Assembly: GCF_022662305.1 (NCBI RefSeq)
Contig: NZ_JAKNQH010000003.1
Coordinates: 310,001-374,000 of the forward strand
Direction of reading: 5' to 3'
DNA: 64,000 nt
Source: Sphingomonas sp. BAUL-RG-20F-R05-02
Lineage (GTDB): Bacteria > Pseudomonadota > Alphaproteobacteria > Sphingomonadales > Sphingomonadaceae
Shown here: positions 1 to 8,322 of the stretch, piece after piece
How positions within the stretch are numbered: position 1 is the first letter of the stretch
How the letters are laid out: each line of letters opens with the position of its first letter
Made by a program: the position numbers and the translations under genes
Notes under the pieces: model-generated
The model's input: only the letters and a program-made list of their open reading frames with translations
Databases searched by the model: none
What the model was told of the DNA's origin: nothing

Positions 1-1064
1 GCCACCGCGTTCGCCAGCAGGAACGCGCCGTAATTGTCGTGATGCGTCTTGTCCGCACCACCATCGTTGAACGCGCGTGGCGACACCGCTGGACCGAGCG
101 CTTCGTACAGCATGCGGCTATCGGCGTTGAGGTCGATCAGCGGCACGTGCTCTTCCGCCGCCACGCGCTTCATCGCGGCGACATACTCGGTCAGTGTCGA
201 GGTGATCTTGCCGGCCGCATCGAAGTTGCGGCGATCGGGCGGCGTCACCAGGACAGGTTGCGCCCCGCGCCGCCGCGCCTCGGCGATATAGGCACGCAGA
301 TAAGCGGGGTAGGTGAGCTTCGGATCGGCATAGGTCTGCGGCCACTGCTGCTTCTGGTCGTTGTGGCCGAACTGGATGAACAGGTAATCGCCTGCCTTCA
401 TCCGCGACAGCGCCTTGTCGAGCCGTAGTTCGGTGATGAACGACTTCAGCGTCTCCCCCGATTCCGCGTGATTGGCGACCGCGACGGATGTGTCGAACAT
501 GGCGGGCAGCATCTGCCCCCAGCTTGCCGCCGGCTCGAAACGCTGATCGGTCACCGTTGAATCACCGACCAGGTAAACCGTCGGCACGTCGACGGGCACT
601 ATTGAAATGCTCTGCACCTTGGGATTGCCGAGGAACTCAAGCGTCAGTTTCTCATCCCAATCATAGCTGCCATCCTCGCGCGCGTTGAGGCGGACGCCGG
701 TGCCGCCCGGCGCGGTCGGCGGCGGTGGCGCGAGTTCCGGCCGGCGCACGTTGACGATGAAGCTGCGGGTCAGGATCTGGCCCGGTCGGGTAACGACGTT
801 TCGCAGCATCAACCGCCGCGATTCCGCCTTGATCGTTGTCAGCGAGGCGTGTCGCGGATCTCCAAGTGTCACGGTAACGCGGTAGTTGCCCTCCGCGACC
901 GGCGCCGACCACAGGAAGCCGCCCGCATCGCCGCCTGGTTCGAACCCGGCGGTACCGGCTTCGTAAGCAGGGCCGCTGATTTTTCCATCGAGCGCGAAGC
1001 TGACCGGAGGGGTGACCCCCGCCAGCATGAGCAGCACAGATGCGATTGCAGCAGGGAAGCCCAT
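1..1064 (-). CDS. Rhamnogalacturonan acetylesterase, SGNH hydrolase (3' end cut by window)
   Basis: The frame is open from an ATG at 1064 to the window edge, about 354 residues. A hydrophobic N-terminal signal peptide is followed by a beta-rich accessory domain (roughly residues 25-150) and an SGNH/GDSL esterase domain. Visible catalytic blocks are GDST (Ser169), the GHND block and a late DKTHH segment carrying the Asp-x-x-His of the triad. This arrangement is that of RhgT/YesT-type esterases that remove acetyl groups from the rhamnogalacturonan I backbone in the periplasm or outside the cell. A GAGAGG ribosome site precedes the ATG. It is divergent from the TonB receptor and shares its control region. 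The family call is strong; the exact substrate is inferred from family and neighbours. Confidence 0.85.
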   Translation of the reverse strand, partial: MGFPAAIASVLLMLAGVTPPVSFALDGKISGPAYEAGTAGFEPGGDAGGFLWSAPVAEGNYRVTVTLGDPRHASLTTIKAESRRLMLRNVVTRPGQILTRSFIVNVRRPELAPPPPTAPGGTGVRLNAREDGSYDWDEKLTLEFLGNPKVQSISIVPVDVPTVYLVGDSTVTDQRFEPAASWGQMLPAMFDTSVAVANHAESGETLKSFITELRLDKALSRMKAGDYLFIQFGHNDQKQQWPQTYADPKLTYPAYLRAYIAEARRRGAQPVLVTPPDRRNFDAAGKITSTLTEYVAAMKRVAAEEHVPLIDLNADSRMLYEALGPAVSPRAFNDGGADKTHHDNYGAFLLANAV

Positions 1065-1328
1065 GGATTTCCTCTCGTAGCCGTCAGCTTGTTTTCACGT
1101 TTTGAACGAGTCCGCCATATTGTAGGAACACGACCTCGCAAAATGCCAGCGCTACGTCTGCGGTCCTGGCAACAGCAGTTGGTGCTCGATTGACATATTC
1201 CGCTCGGCACCTGCGCTAACTTAGGTCCCGAAGTCCTTGGCTAGGCAGTGGTCAAGCAGTGGCGGCAGTCGGGCTGGGCTGAGCACGAATCGAGCCGATC
1301 CGGCACAATTTTTCCGAGAGGCTGCCAT

Positions 1329-1369
1329 ACGTGACTATTTTGTCACGTTTAGTACCACTTTATGGTACT
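1329..1369. promoter_or_regulatory. Two adjacent inverted repeats in the divergent control region
   Basis: The 420-base gap 1065-1484 holds no gene. It contains two perfect palindromes placed back to back: ACGTGAC-N6-GTCACGT at 1329-1348 and AGTACCA-N5-TGGTACT at 1351-1369. Both lie upstream of the TonB receptor and of the divergent acetylesterase. They are natural candidate operators for the FadR-type GntR regulator encoded at 4555, since such regulators bind short palindromes often built around GTAC or TGGT/ACCA half-sites. The palindromes are seen directly; the link to the regulator is inference. Confidence 0.5.
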
Positions 1370-1484
1370 TGGTTGCAAAACATGATTGATCGGGATGGTT
1401 GGCTCGGCATAGTGGCGCCTGCTGTCACGAGACGTGAATGGCACGCCGGCGAAAACGCCGGGATTACATGGGGAGGATCTGCAA

Positions 1485-4457
1485 GTGTCGAAGCAAGTCA
1501 CGTCGTCTGCCGTCTATTGCGCTGCCGTCTCCGGTTTCGCGTTGATGATCGCGCTTGCCAATCCGGCTGTCGCGCAGACCGGCCCGGCGCAGGTGCCTGC
1601 CGAACCTGCTCCGCCGACAGCGGACGGCGCACCGCCAGCATCCGATACCGCGACCCCGGACATCATCGTCACTGGCTTCCGCGCCTCGCTCAACGCCGCG
1701 CTCAACGAGAAGCGCACTGAGACGGCTGCGATCGACAGCATCGTCGCCGAGGACATCGGCAAGTTCCCCGACACTAACCTCGCCGAATCGATGCAGCGCA
1801 TCCCCGGCATCGCGCTGGCCCGCGGTGACGGCGGCGAGGGCAAGAACATCTCGGTGCGCGGCCTTGGCGCCGGCTTCACCCGCATCCGCATCAACGGCAT
1901 GGAAGGTACGTCGCAGACCGGATCGTCGGATATTTACGGCGGCGGCGCGGTCGGCCGCAGCTTTGATTTTAACGTCTTCCCGTCCGAGATCTTCTCGCAG
2001 CTTTCGGTGCGCAAGACGCCGTCCGCCGACGTGGAAGAGGGTTCGCTTGGCGCGACGGTCGATCTGAAGGCGCCCAAGCCGTTTGACAGCAAGCAGGACT
2101 TCGTGTTCACCGCCACCGGCAAGCGCGTCTACAACACGCTCTCCAAGCAGGTGAACCCGCGCTTTTCGGGGCTGATCTCCAAGAAGTTCGGCGATTCCGG
2201 CTTCGGCATCCTCGCTTCGGGTGCCTATCAGCAGCGTGACATCCGCGAAGTCGGATATTCGGCGGTCGATCTACTGCCCTCGACGGTTAACGGCGGCTTC
2301 TGTTCGCCGATCGGCGTGACGCCTCAGAACCCAGTGACCAGCGTGGTTAAGGGCACCGACGCGGCGAACTGCTCGACCGGCAATCCGCGCAGCGGCAGCG
2401 TCGCGGCGTACAACACGATCCGGTCCCTGACCAAGAATGGTGGCGCACCCGGCAGCGGCGCGTTCTTCCCGCGCATCCCGCGGTATCTCAACTCGCAGCA
2501 GGATCAGAAGCGCATCGGTGGCACGGTCTCGTTGCAGTTCAAGCCGGACGAAGACACCGACATCTCGCTTGACTTGCTCTATTCGCGTTTCGACGTGAAG
2601 CGCACCGACAGCTACATCGAGGCGGTGTCGTTCGGTCGCTCGGCTTCGAACAACGGCCAGCCGATGACGTCGGTGACGGACGTGCAGTTCGATAAGAACG
2701 GCTCGATCGTGTACGGCGCGTTCAAAGGTGTCGATGTCCGCGCGGAGAGCCTGTACGATCACTTCGTCTCGACCTTCAAACAGGCCAACCTCAACTTCTA
2801 TCACCGCTTCACTGAGCACCTCGAGATTTCAGGTTTGTTCGGCATGAACGAGTCGCTGCTCGATGGTAAGGAGCGGCTGCAAACCTATATGGATGCGATC
2901 GACCAGCCGTTCACGCTGGATTACCGCAATGGCGGCAGCACCCCGCTGCTCGGCTTCGGTTTCGACGTCTCCAACCCGAACAACTTCAACTATGCGCCGG
3001 GTCGGAGCGATGGCACCGTCCTGGGCGGGTTCAGCTTCCAGGCGCGTCCCGCCAAGAACCGCACCACCGGCCTGACCGGCGAACTGAACGGCATCTGGAC
3101 GTTCTCGCCGGTCGTGAAGCTGAAGTTCGGCGGCCAGTACCGGTCGAGCAACTATCTCGCCAGCTCGCTGGCACCATACACCGCCGATCTCGCGGTAAAG
3201 GCGCTGCCGGCCGGCACGTCGCTCGCCAGCATCACCACGCAGGTCAGCGGCGTCAACAACCTGTGGGGCAATGGCGCACCGGCAAGCTGGGCGGTGATCG
3301 ACCACACCAAGTGGGAACAGGCGTTCAACTTCGCCGGCGTGCGCTACTGCGACTACCGCTGCGGCGGGGTGCGCTCACGCGTGTTCGAGAAGGAATCGAG
3401 CGCCTATGCGATGACTGAGTTCAACCTCGGCGACGTGATCGGTTGGGGCATCCGCGGCGACGCGGGCGTGCGCTACATCAAGACCGAGATGCATTCGTCC
3501 GGCTATATCAACGTGGCCAATGCGGCGTCGCCGACCGGCGTGATTGGCCAGTTCGCCTCCGCGCAGAAGGATTATCAGGACTGGCTGCCCTCTGCCAATC
3601 TGGTGATCGAGCCGATCCACAACGTGCTGTTGCGCCTGTCGGGGTCAAAGGTGCTGGCACGGCCGGAACTCGGCGTGCTCACCCCGACCAGCGGCGTCAA
3701 CGGCGTGACGCGCACCGGCACGATCAACAACCCGCAGTTGAACCCGATCCGCGCCAAGACCTTCGACGCCGGCCTGGAATGGTATTACCGGCCGGGCGGC
3801 CTGCTGTCGGCGGCGTTCTTCTACAAGGACATCGGCAGCTTCGTGCAGAACGTGACGTCGCTGGTGCCGTTCACGCAGCTCGGTCTGCCGGTGGCGCTGC
3901 TCAACAACACCAACACCTCGCCGAACGAACTGTTCACGGTGACGCAGCCGTTCAACACGCCGGGCGGCAAGCTGAAGGGTGTCGAGATCAACGCGCAGGT
4001 GCCGCTCACCTTCCTGCCGGGCTTCCTGCACAACCTCGGCGTGCTGGGGAACTACACGCACGTCACCTCGAACATCAATTACATCCTGGCGAGCGTGAAC
4101 GGCGTGCCGACCGTCACCACCACCGCCGATCTGGTCGGCCTGTCGCGCAATACCGCGTCCGGCACGATCTATTACGAGGACAGCAAGTTCAGCATCCGCA
4201 GCACGGCCAACTGGCGTGACCGCTTCATCCGCGGCATCCCGGCCTCGACCGGCAGCGATCTGCAAGGCAATGCGCCGACGCTTTATGTCGACGCCTCCGC
4301 CTCGTACAACCTCAACGACCATATCAAGGTGATCGTCGAGGGGCAGAACCTGACCAACGAACAGAACAACCTGTATACCGACAGCGTGCGGCAGGACACG
4401 CTGTTCCAGACCAACATCGGCCGCACGATCAGCTTCGGTGCATCGTACCGCTTCTGA
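1485..4457 (+). CDS. TonB-dependent receptor (oligosaccharide uptake)
   Basis: A 990-residue outer-membrane receptor. I chose the GTG at 1485 over the ATG at 1434 because it sits 7 bases after a strong GGGGAGGA site and opens directly into a signal peptide ending at ...PAVAQ. After the leader comes a Pro/Ala-rich stretch, a TonB box-like DIIVTG, the plug domain (IGKFPDTNLAESMQ, SVRGLG) and a long beta-barrel ending in the usual aromatic residue (SYRF). The size and plug motifs are those of the carbohydrate-type TonB receptors abundant in Caulobacter and sphingomonads. Its place at the head of a pectin/hexuronate cluster suggests rhamnogalacturonan or galacturonide oligosaccharides as cargo. 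Confidence 0.9.
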   Translation: MSKQVTSSAVYCAAVSGFALMIALANPAVAQTGPAQVPAEPAPPTADGAPPASDTATPDIIVTGFRASLNAALNEKRTETAAIDSIVAEDIGKFPDTNLAESMQRIPGIALARGDGGEGKNISVRGLGAGFTRIRINGMEGTSQTGSSDIYGGGAVGRSFDFNVFPSEIFSQLSVRKTPSADVEEGSLGATVDLKAPKPFDSKQDFVFTATGKRVYNTLSKQVNPRFSGLISKKFGDSGFGILASGAYQQRDIREVGYSAVDLLPSTVNGGFCSPIGVTPQNPVTSVVKGTDAANCSTGNPRSGSVAAYNTIRSLTKNGGAPGSGAFFPRIPRYLNSQQDQKRIGGTVSLQFKPDEDTDISLDLLYSRFDVKRTDSYIEAVSFGRSASNNGQPMTSVTDVQFDKNGSIVYGAFKGVDVRAESLYDHFVSTFKQANLNFYHRFTEHLEISGLFGMNESLLDGKERLQTYMDAIDQPFTLDYRNGGSTPLLGFGFDVSNPNNFNYAPGRSDGTVLGGFSFQARPAKNRTTGLTGELNGIWTFSPVVKLKFGGQYRSSNYLASSLAPYTADLAVKALPAGTSLASITTQVSGVNNLWGNGAPASWAVIDHTKWEQAFNFAGVRYCDYRCGGVRSRVFEKESSAYAMTEFNLGDVIGWGIRGDAGVRYIKTEMHSSGYINVANAASPTGVIGQFASAQKDYQDWLPSANLVIEPIHNVLLRLSGSKVLARPELGVLTPTSGVNGVTRTGTINNPQLNPIRAKTFDAGLEWYYRPGGLLSAAFFYKDIGSFVQNVTSLVPFTQLGLPVALLNNTNTSPNELFTVTQPFNTPGGKLKGVEINAQVPLTFLPGFLHNLGVLGNYTHVTSNINYILASVNGVPTVTTTADLVGLSRNTASGTIYYEDSKFSIRSTANWRDRFIRGIPASTGSDLQGNAPTLYVDASASYNLNDHIKVIVEGQNLTNEQNNLYTDSVRQDTLFQTNIGRTISFGASYRF

Positions 4458-4554
4458 TCGACCGCGCTCCGCCGGCGTCGAGGGCACCGCCTGCGCGGTG
4501 GCCTCGACAGCCGGTTCCGGCATGGTCATAGCGGGGCATGGCGAGGAATCGGAC

Positions 4555-5295
4555 GTGACGGACAGGTCGAGCGGGCGCGAACTGGGCGCGTCCGGCAGGC
4601 AGCCGGTTACGCGTATCCACACCACCATCGCCCGCGACCTCGGCGTGGCGATCGTTAGCGGTCAGCATCAGCCGGGCGATATCCTGCCCGGTGAGGTCGA
4701 GTTCAGCGCGCAACTCAAGGTATCGCGCAGCGCCTATCGCGAGGCGGTGCGGATCCTCGCCGCCAAGGGGCTGGTCGAAAGCCGCACCAAGACCGGAACG
4801 CGCGTTAGCGAACGGGCGCGCTGGAACATGCTCGATCCCGAAGTACTCGCCTGGGCGTTCGTCAACGAGCCGCCTGAGGCATTCGTGCGCAGCCTGTTCG
4901 AACTGCGGCTCATCATCGAACCGGCGGCGGCGGCACTGGCGGCGACGCGTCGCAGCGCGGCGCAGCTCGCAAAGCTTGGTCATGCGCTGGAAGAAATGGG
5001 GCGGCATGGCCTTTCCACGCCGGCGGGGCGTCAGGCCGATCATGATTTCCACAATCTGATCCTGCTCGCGGCGGACAACGAACCGCTCGCCGCACTGTCA
5101 AGTACGATCACGGCGGCGGTGCGGTGGACCACGGTGTTCAAGTATCGCAAGAACGCGATTCCGCGCAGTCCGATCGACGATCATGGCGCGGTGTTCGAAG
5201 CGATCGCGGTGGGGGACGCCGCACAAGCGCGTGAGACGATGACGACACTGGTGTCGCTCGCGCTGGACGATACGCGAACCGTCTTGGGTGCATGA
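4555..5295 (+). CDS. GntR-family (FadR subfamily) transcriptional regulator
   Basis: About 246 residues. An N-terminal winged helix (residues ~15-85, LPGEVEFSAQLKVSRSAYREA) is followed by an all-helical FCD ligand domain with the metal-binding pattern spread over ELRLIIEP, DHDFHNLI and DHGAVFEAI. Regulators of this class control hexuronate and sugar-acid genes (UxuR/ExuR/LgoR type) and usually release DNA on binding a pathway intermediate. The GTG at 4555 is preferred because GAGGAA lies 7 bases upstream; longer starts at 4438 and 4522 would overlap or abut the receptor gene. It lies between the receptor and uxaA, so local control of the cluster is likely. Confidence 0.85.
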   Translation: MTDRSSGRELGASGRQPVTRIHTTIARDLGVAIVSGQHQPGDILPGEVEFSAQLKVSRSAYREAVRILAAKGLVESRTKTGTRVSERARWNMLDPEVLAWAFVNEPPEAFVRSLFELRLIIEPAAAALAATRRSAAQLAKLGHALEEMGRHGLSTPAGRQADHDFHNLILLAADNEPLAALSSTITAAVRWTTVFKYRKNAIPRSPIDDHGAVFEAIAVGDAAQARETMTTLVSLALDDTRTVLGA

Positions 5296-5350
5296 CCGCG
5301 CTGCTTGAAAACCAGGGCTACTCGGATTACTCAGACAAAAGAGGTGCGAA

Positions 5351-6829
5351 ATGCGGGCGATCAAGGTCAAGAACGAGGATGACGTCGCAGTCGCGATGGA
5401 GCCGCTCGCGGCGGGCGAGGTGATCCACGTGCACGACGCCGACGTGGTGCTGACCGATGCAATTCCGGCCGGCCATAAGTTCGCCGTGACACCGGTGGCA
5501 GCTGGTCAGCCGGTGCTGCGCTATGGCTTCCCGATCGGCACCGCGCGATCCGACATCGCGCCCGGCATGCACGTTCACACGCACAACGTTGCCACCGCGC
5601 TCGCCACCAACGGCAGCTATCGCTACGATCCGGCGCCGCCTGCGCCGGTGCAGGCGCCGAGCACGGCGACCTTCCGGGGCTATGTCCGCGCCGACGGATC
5701 GGTCGGCACGCGCAACGAAATCTGGATCATCCCCTCGGTCGGCTGCGTCGGTCGCACCGCCGAACGGATCGCCGCGCGCGCGAACGAGGGACTGCCCGCC
5801 GGGGTGGATGCGGTGGTCGCTTTCCCGCATCCGTTCGGCTGCTCGCAGCTTGGCGACGATCTTGCCGGCACCACGCGGATCCTCAGCGGGCTGGCGTCGC
5901 ATCCCAATGCCGGGGGTGTGCTGCTGGTCGGACTGGGATGCGAATCCAATCAGTTGACCGGCATGCTCAATCTGATCCCGGCAGAACGGCGCGACCGCAT
6001 CCGCGTGGTCGGCGCACAGGCCTCGGCGGACGAGATGGCGGAGGGGCAGGCCGCGATCGCCGAACTGGTCGCGCTGGCCGCGCAGGATGTGCGCACGGAG
6101 GTGCCGCTTTCCCGGCTGACGCTGGGGGTGAAGTGCGGCGGCTCGGATGGCTTGAGCGGTCTTACCGCCAACCCGGTGATCGGCCGCATCGCCGACCGGG
6201 TGGGCGATGCGGGCGGCAGCGTCATCCTCACCGAGATCCCCGAGATCTTCGGCGCTGAACAGATGCTGATGGACCGCTGCACCAGCCGCGAGACGTTCGA
6301 TGCGCTGGTCGATCTGGTCAATGATTTCAAAGCCTATTTCGTCCGCAACGGTGAGCCGGTGTCGGAGAATCCCAGCCCCGGCAACATCCGTGGCGGCATC
6401 ACCACGCTGGAGGAGAAGTCGCTCGGCGCGGTGCAGAAGGGCGGCCACGTCCCCGTCACCGACGTGCTGCCCTATGCCGGGCGGGTGCGACGTGCGGGGC
6501 TGACGCTGCTGGAGGCGCCCGGCAACGATGCCGTCTCTACCACCGCGCTGGCAGCGGCTGGCGCGACGCTGACATTGTTCTCCACCGGGCGCGGCACGCC
6601 GCTCGGCAGCCCGGTGCCGATCGTCAAGATCGCCTCCAACGCCGCGCTCGCCGCCGCCAAGCCCGGCTGGATCGATTTCGATGCGGGCGCGGTGCTCGAC
6701 GACGGGCTCGACGTCGCCGCAGATCGCTTGCTCGATCGGATCGTCGCAATCGCCTCCGGAGAACCGACCCGCAACGAACGGAATGAGGAACGCGGGCTGG
6801 CAATCTGGAAACGTGGCGTTACGCTGTGA
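5351..6829 (+). CDS. uxaA: Altronate dehydratase
   Basis: 492 residues, the full length of UxaA (E. coli about 495). The N-terminal ~85 residues form the small SAF-like domain. After a linker, the C-terminal catalytic domain starts near GYVRADGSVGTRNEI and carries the conserved VALPHPFGCSQ-like segment (here VAFPHPFGCSQLG), GLGCE and KCGGSDGLSG, with cysteines that hold the iron centre in this family. It converts D-altronate to 2-keto-3-deoxygluconate in the cytoplasm, the last dedicated step of the galacturonate branch. An AGAGGTG ribosome site precedes the ATG. It is 55 bases after the regulator and probably co-transcribed with it. Confidence 0.93.
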   Translation: MRAIKVKNEDDVAVAMEPLAAGEVIHVHDADVVLTDAIPAGHKFAVTPVAAGQPVLRYGFPIGTARSDIAPGMHVHTHNVATALATNGSYRYDPAPPAPVQAPSTATFRGYVRADGSVGTRNEIWIIPSVGCVGRTAERIAARANEGLPAGVDAVVAFPHPFGCSQLGDDLAGTTRILSGLASHPNAGGVLLVGLGCESNQLTGMLNLIPAERRDRIRVVGAQASADEMAEGQAAIAELVALAAQDVRTEVPLSRLTLGVKCGGSDGLSGLTANPVIGRIADRVGDAGGSVILTEIPEIFGAEQMLMDRCTSRETFDALVDLVNDFKAYFVRNGEPVSENPSPGNIRGGITTLEEKSLGAVQKGGHVPVTDVLPYAGRVRRAGLTLLEAPGNDAVSTTALAAAGATLTLFSTGRGTPLGSPVPIVKIASNAALAAAKPGWIDFDAGAVLDDGLDVAADRLLDRIVAIASGEPTRNERNEERGLAIWKRGVTL

Positions 6830-6980
6830 CGCGCGCCTGACGCCGGTGAAACGGCTATACAGCGCCGGAAAACAGCAGTATCTGGCGAACAGCCCATATA
6901 TTGGAAATCACTGATGAATCGGCAGATCGAGGCGAACAGCTTTCGACACAGAACCGACCAGACACGTGGAAGGGAGATGG

Positions 6981-8300
6981 ATGAGCAGTTCGGCCGATGA
7001 AGCATTGACACCGGTTTCCGGCAATGGTGCTGCCGCAATGGCGCCCCCGTCCAGCCGCTACCGCTGGGTAATATGCAGCCTGTTGTTCGCAGTCACCGCG
7101 ATCAACTATGTCGATCGCCAGATGATCGGCGTGCTGAAGCCGGTGCTCGCCAACGATCTCCACTGGACCGAGATCGACTATGCCAACGTCGTGTTCTGGT
7201 TCCAGTGCGCCTATGCGATCGGCTATATCGGGTTCGGGCGTTTCGTCGATGTGGTCGGCGCGCGTATCGGCTATACCGTCGCCTTCACGATCTGGACGCT
7301 GGCGCACATCGCGCACGGCGCGGTCAACACCATCACGCAATTCGCGATTGCGCGCTTCGCGCTCGGCATCGGCGAATCGGGCAGCTTCCCGGTCGCGATC
7401 CGCGCCGTCACTGAATGGTTTCCCGCGCGTGAACGTGCGCTGGCGATCGGCGTGTTCAACGCCGGCTCCAACGTCGGCGCGATCGTTACGCCGCTGCTGG
7501 TGCCGTGGCTGGTGGCGATCTACGGCGGCAACTGGCGCCCGGCGTTCGTCATCACCGGCGTGGTCAGCTTCGTGTGGCTGATCGCCTGGGTCATCATGTA
7601 CCGTTCGCCCGCCAAGCACAGCCGCGTCACGCCGGAAGAATTGGCGTGGATCGAGCAGGACCCGGCCGACCCGACCACGCCGATGCGCTGGCGCGACATC
7701 ATGCGCTTTCGGGAAACCTGGGCGTTCGCGATTGGCAAGTTCTGCATCGATCCGGTGTGGTGGTTCTATCTGTTCTGGCTGCCGGGCTATCTCGGCGACC
7801 GCTATCATCTTGATCTAAAATCGTTCGGGCCACCGCTGGTGGTGGTGTATCTGCTGTCCGATATCGGCTCGATCGCGGGTGGCTGGCTGTCGGGACGGTT
7901 GATGAAGGCGGGGTGGAGCGTCAACTCCGCGCGGAAAACCACCATGCTGATCTGTGCGTTCGCGATCCTGCCGATCTTCGCGGTTCAGTCGGTCGACAAT
8001 CTGTGGGTGGCGGTCGGCATCATCGGGCTGGCGACGGCGGGGCATCAGGCATTCTCGGCCAACCTCTACACGCTGCCCTCCGATCTGTTCCCGCGCTCGG
8101 CGGTCGGATCGGTGATCGGCATCGGCGGTGCGCTCGGCGGGGTCGGGGGTATGATCTTCTCGCTGTACATCGGGCAGGTTCTCGACAAGCTCGGCAGCTA
8201 CGCGCCGATCTTCCTGGTCGCCGCCGCCGCGTACTTCGTCGCGCTGCTGGTGGTGCACGTCCTCTCGCCACGCCTCGCGCGGGTGACGATCCCCGCCTGA
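6981..8300 (+). CDS. MFS transporter, hexuronate/sugar-acid symporter (ExuT-like)
   Basis: 439 residues with twelve predicted membrane helices in two sets of six, a cytoplasmic central loop (SPAKHSRVTPEELAWI) and the anion:cation symporter signature around NYVDRQMIGVLKP and FALGIGESGSFPVAI. This is the ACS family that includes ExuT and GudP. In this cluster the likely cargo is galacturonate or glucuronate, imported with protons. The ATG at 6981 follows GGGAG; a GTG at 6966 is a weaker alternative. The 150 bases before it show no obvious palindrome or terminator. Confidence 0.88.
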   Translation: MSSSADEALTPVSGNGAAAMAPPSSRYRWVICSLLFAVTAINYVDRQMIGVLKPVLANDLHWTEIDYANVVFWFQCAYAIGYIGFGRFVDVVGARIGYTVAFTIWTLAHIAHGAVNTITQFAIARFALGIGESGSFPVAIRAVTEWFPARERALAIGVFNAGSNVGAIVTPLLVPWLVAIYGGNWRPAFVITGVVSFVWLIAWVIMYRSPAKHSRVTPEELAWIEQDPADPTTPMRWRDIMRFRETWAFAIGKFCIDPVWWFYLFWLPGYLGDRYHLDLKSFGPPLVVVYLLSDIGSIAGGWLSGRLMKAGWSVNSARKTTMLICAFAILPIFAVQSVDNLWVAVGIIGLATAGHQAFSANLYTLPSDLFPRSAVGSVIGIGGALGGVGGMIFSLYIGQVLDKLGSYAPIFLVAAAAYFVALLVVHVLSPRLARVTIPA

Positions 8301-8322
8301 CACCATCGCTGAAGGGGTGCCC

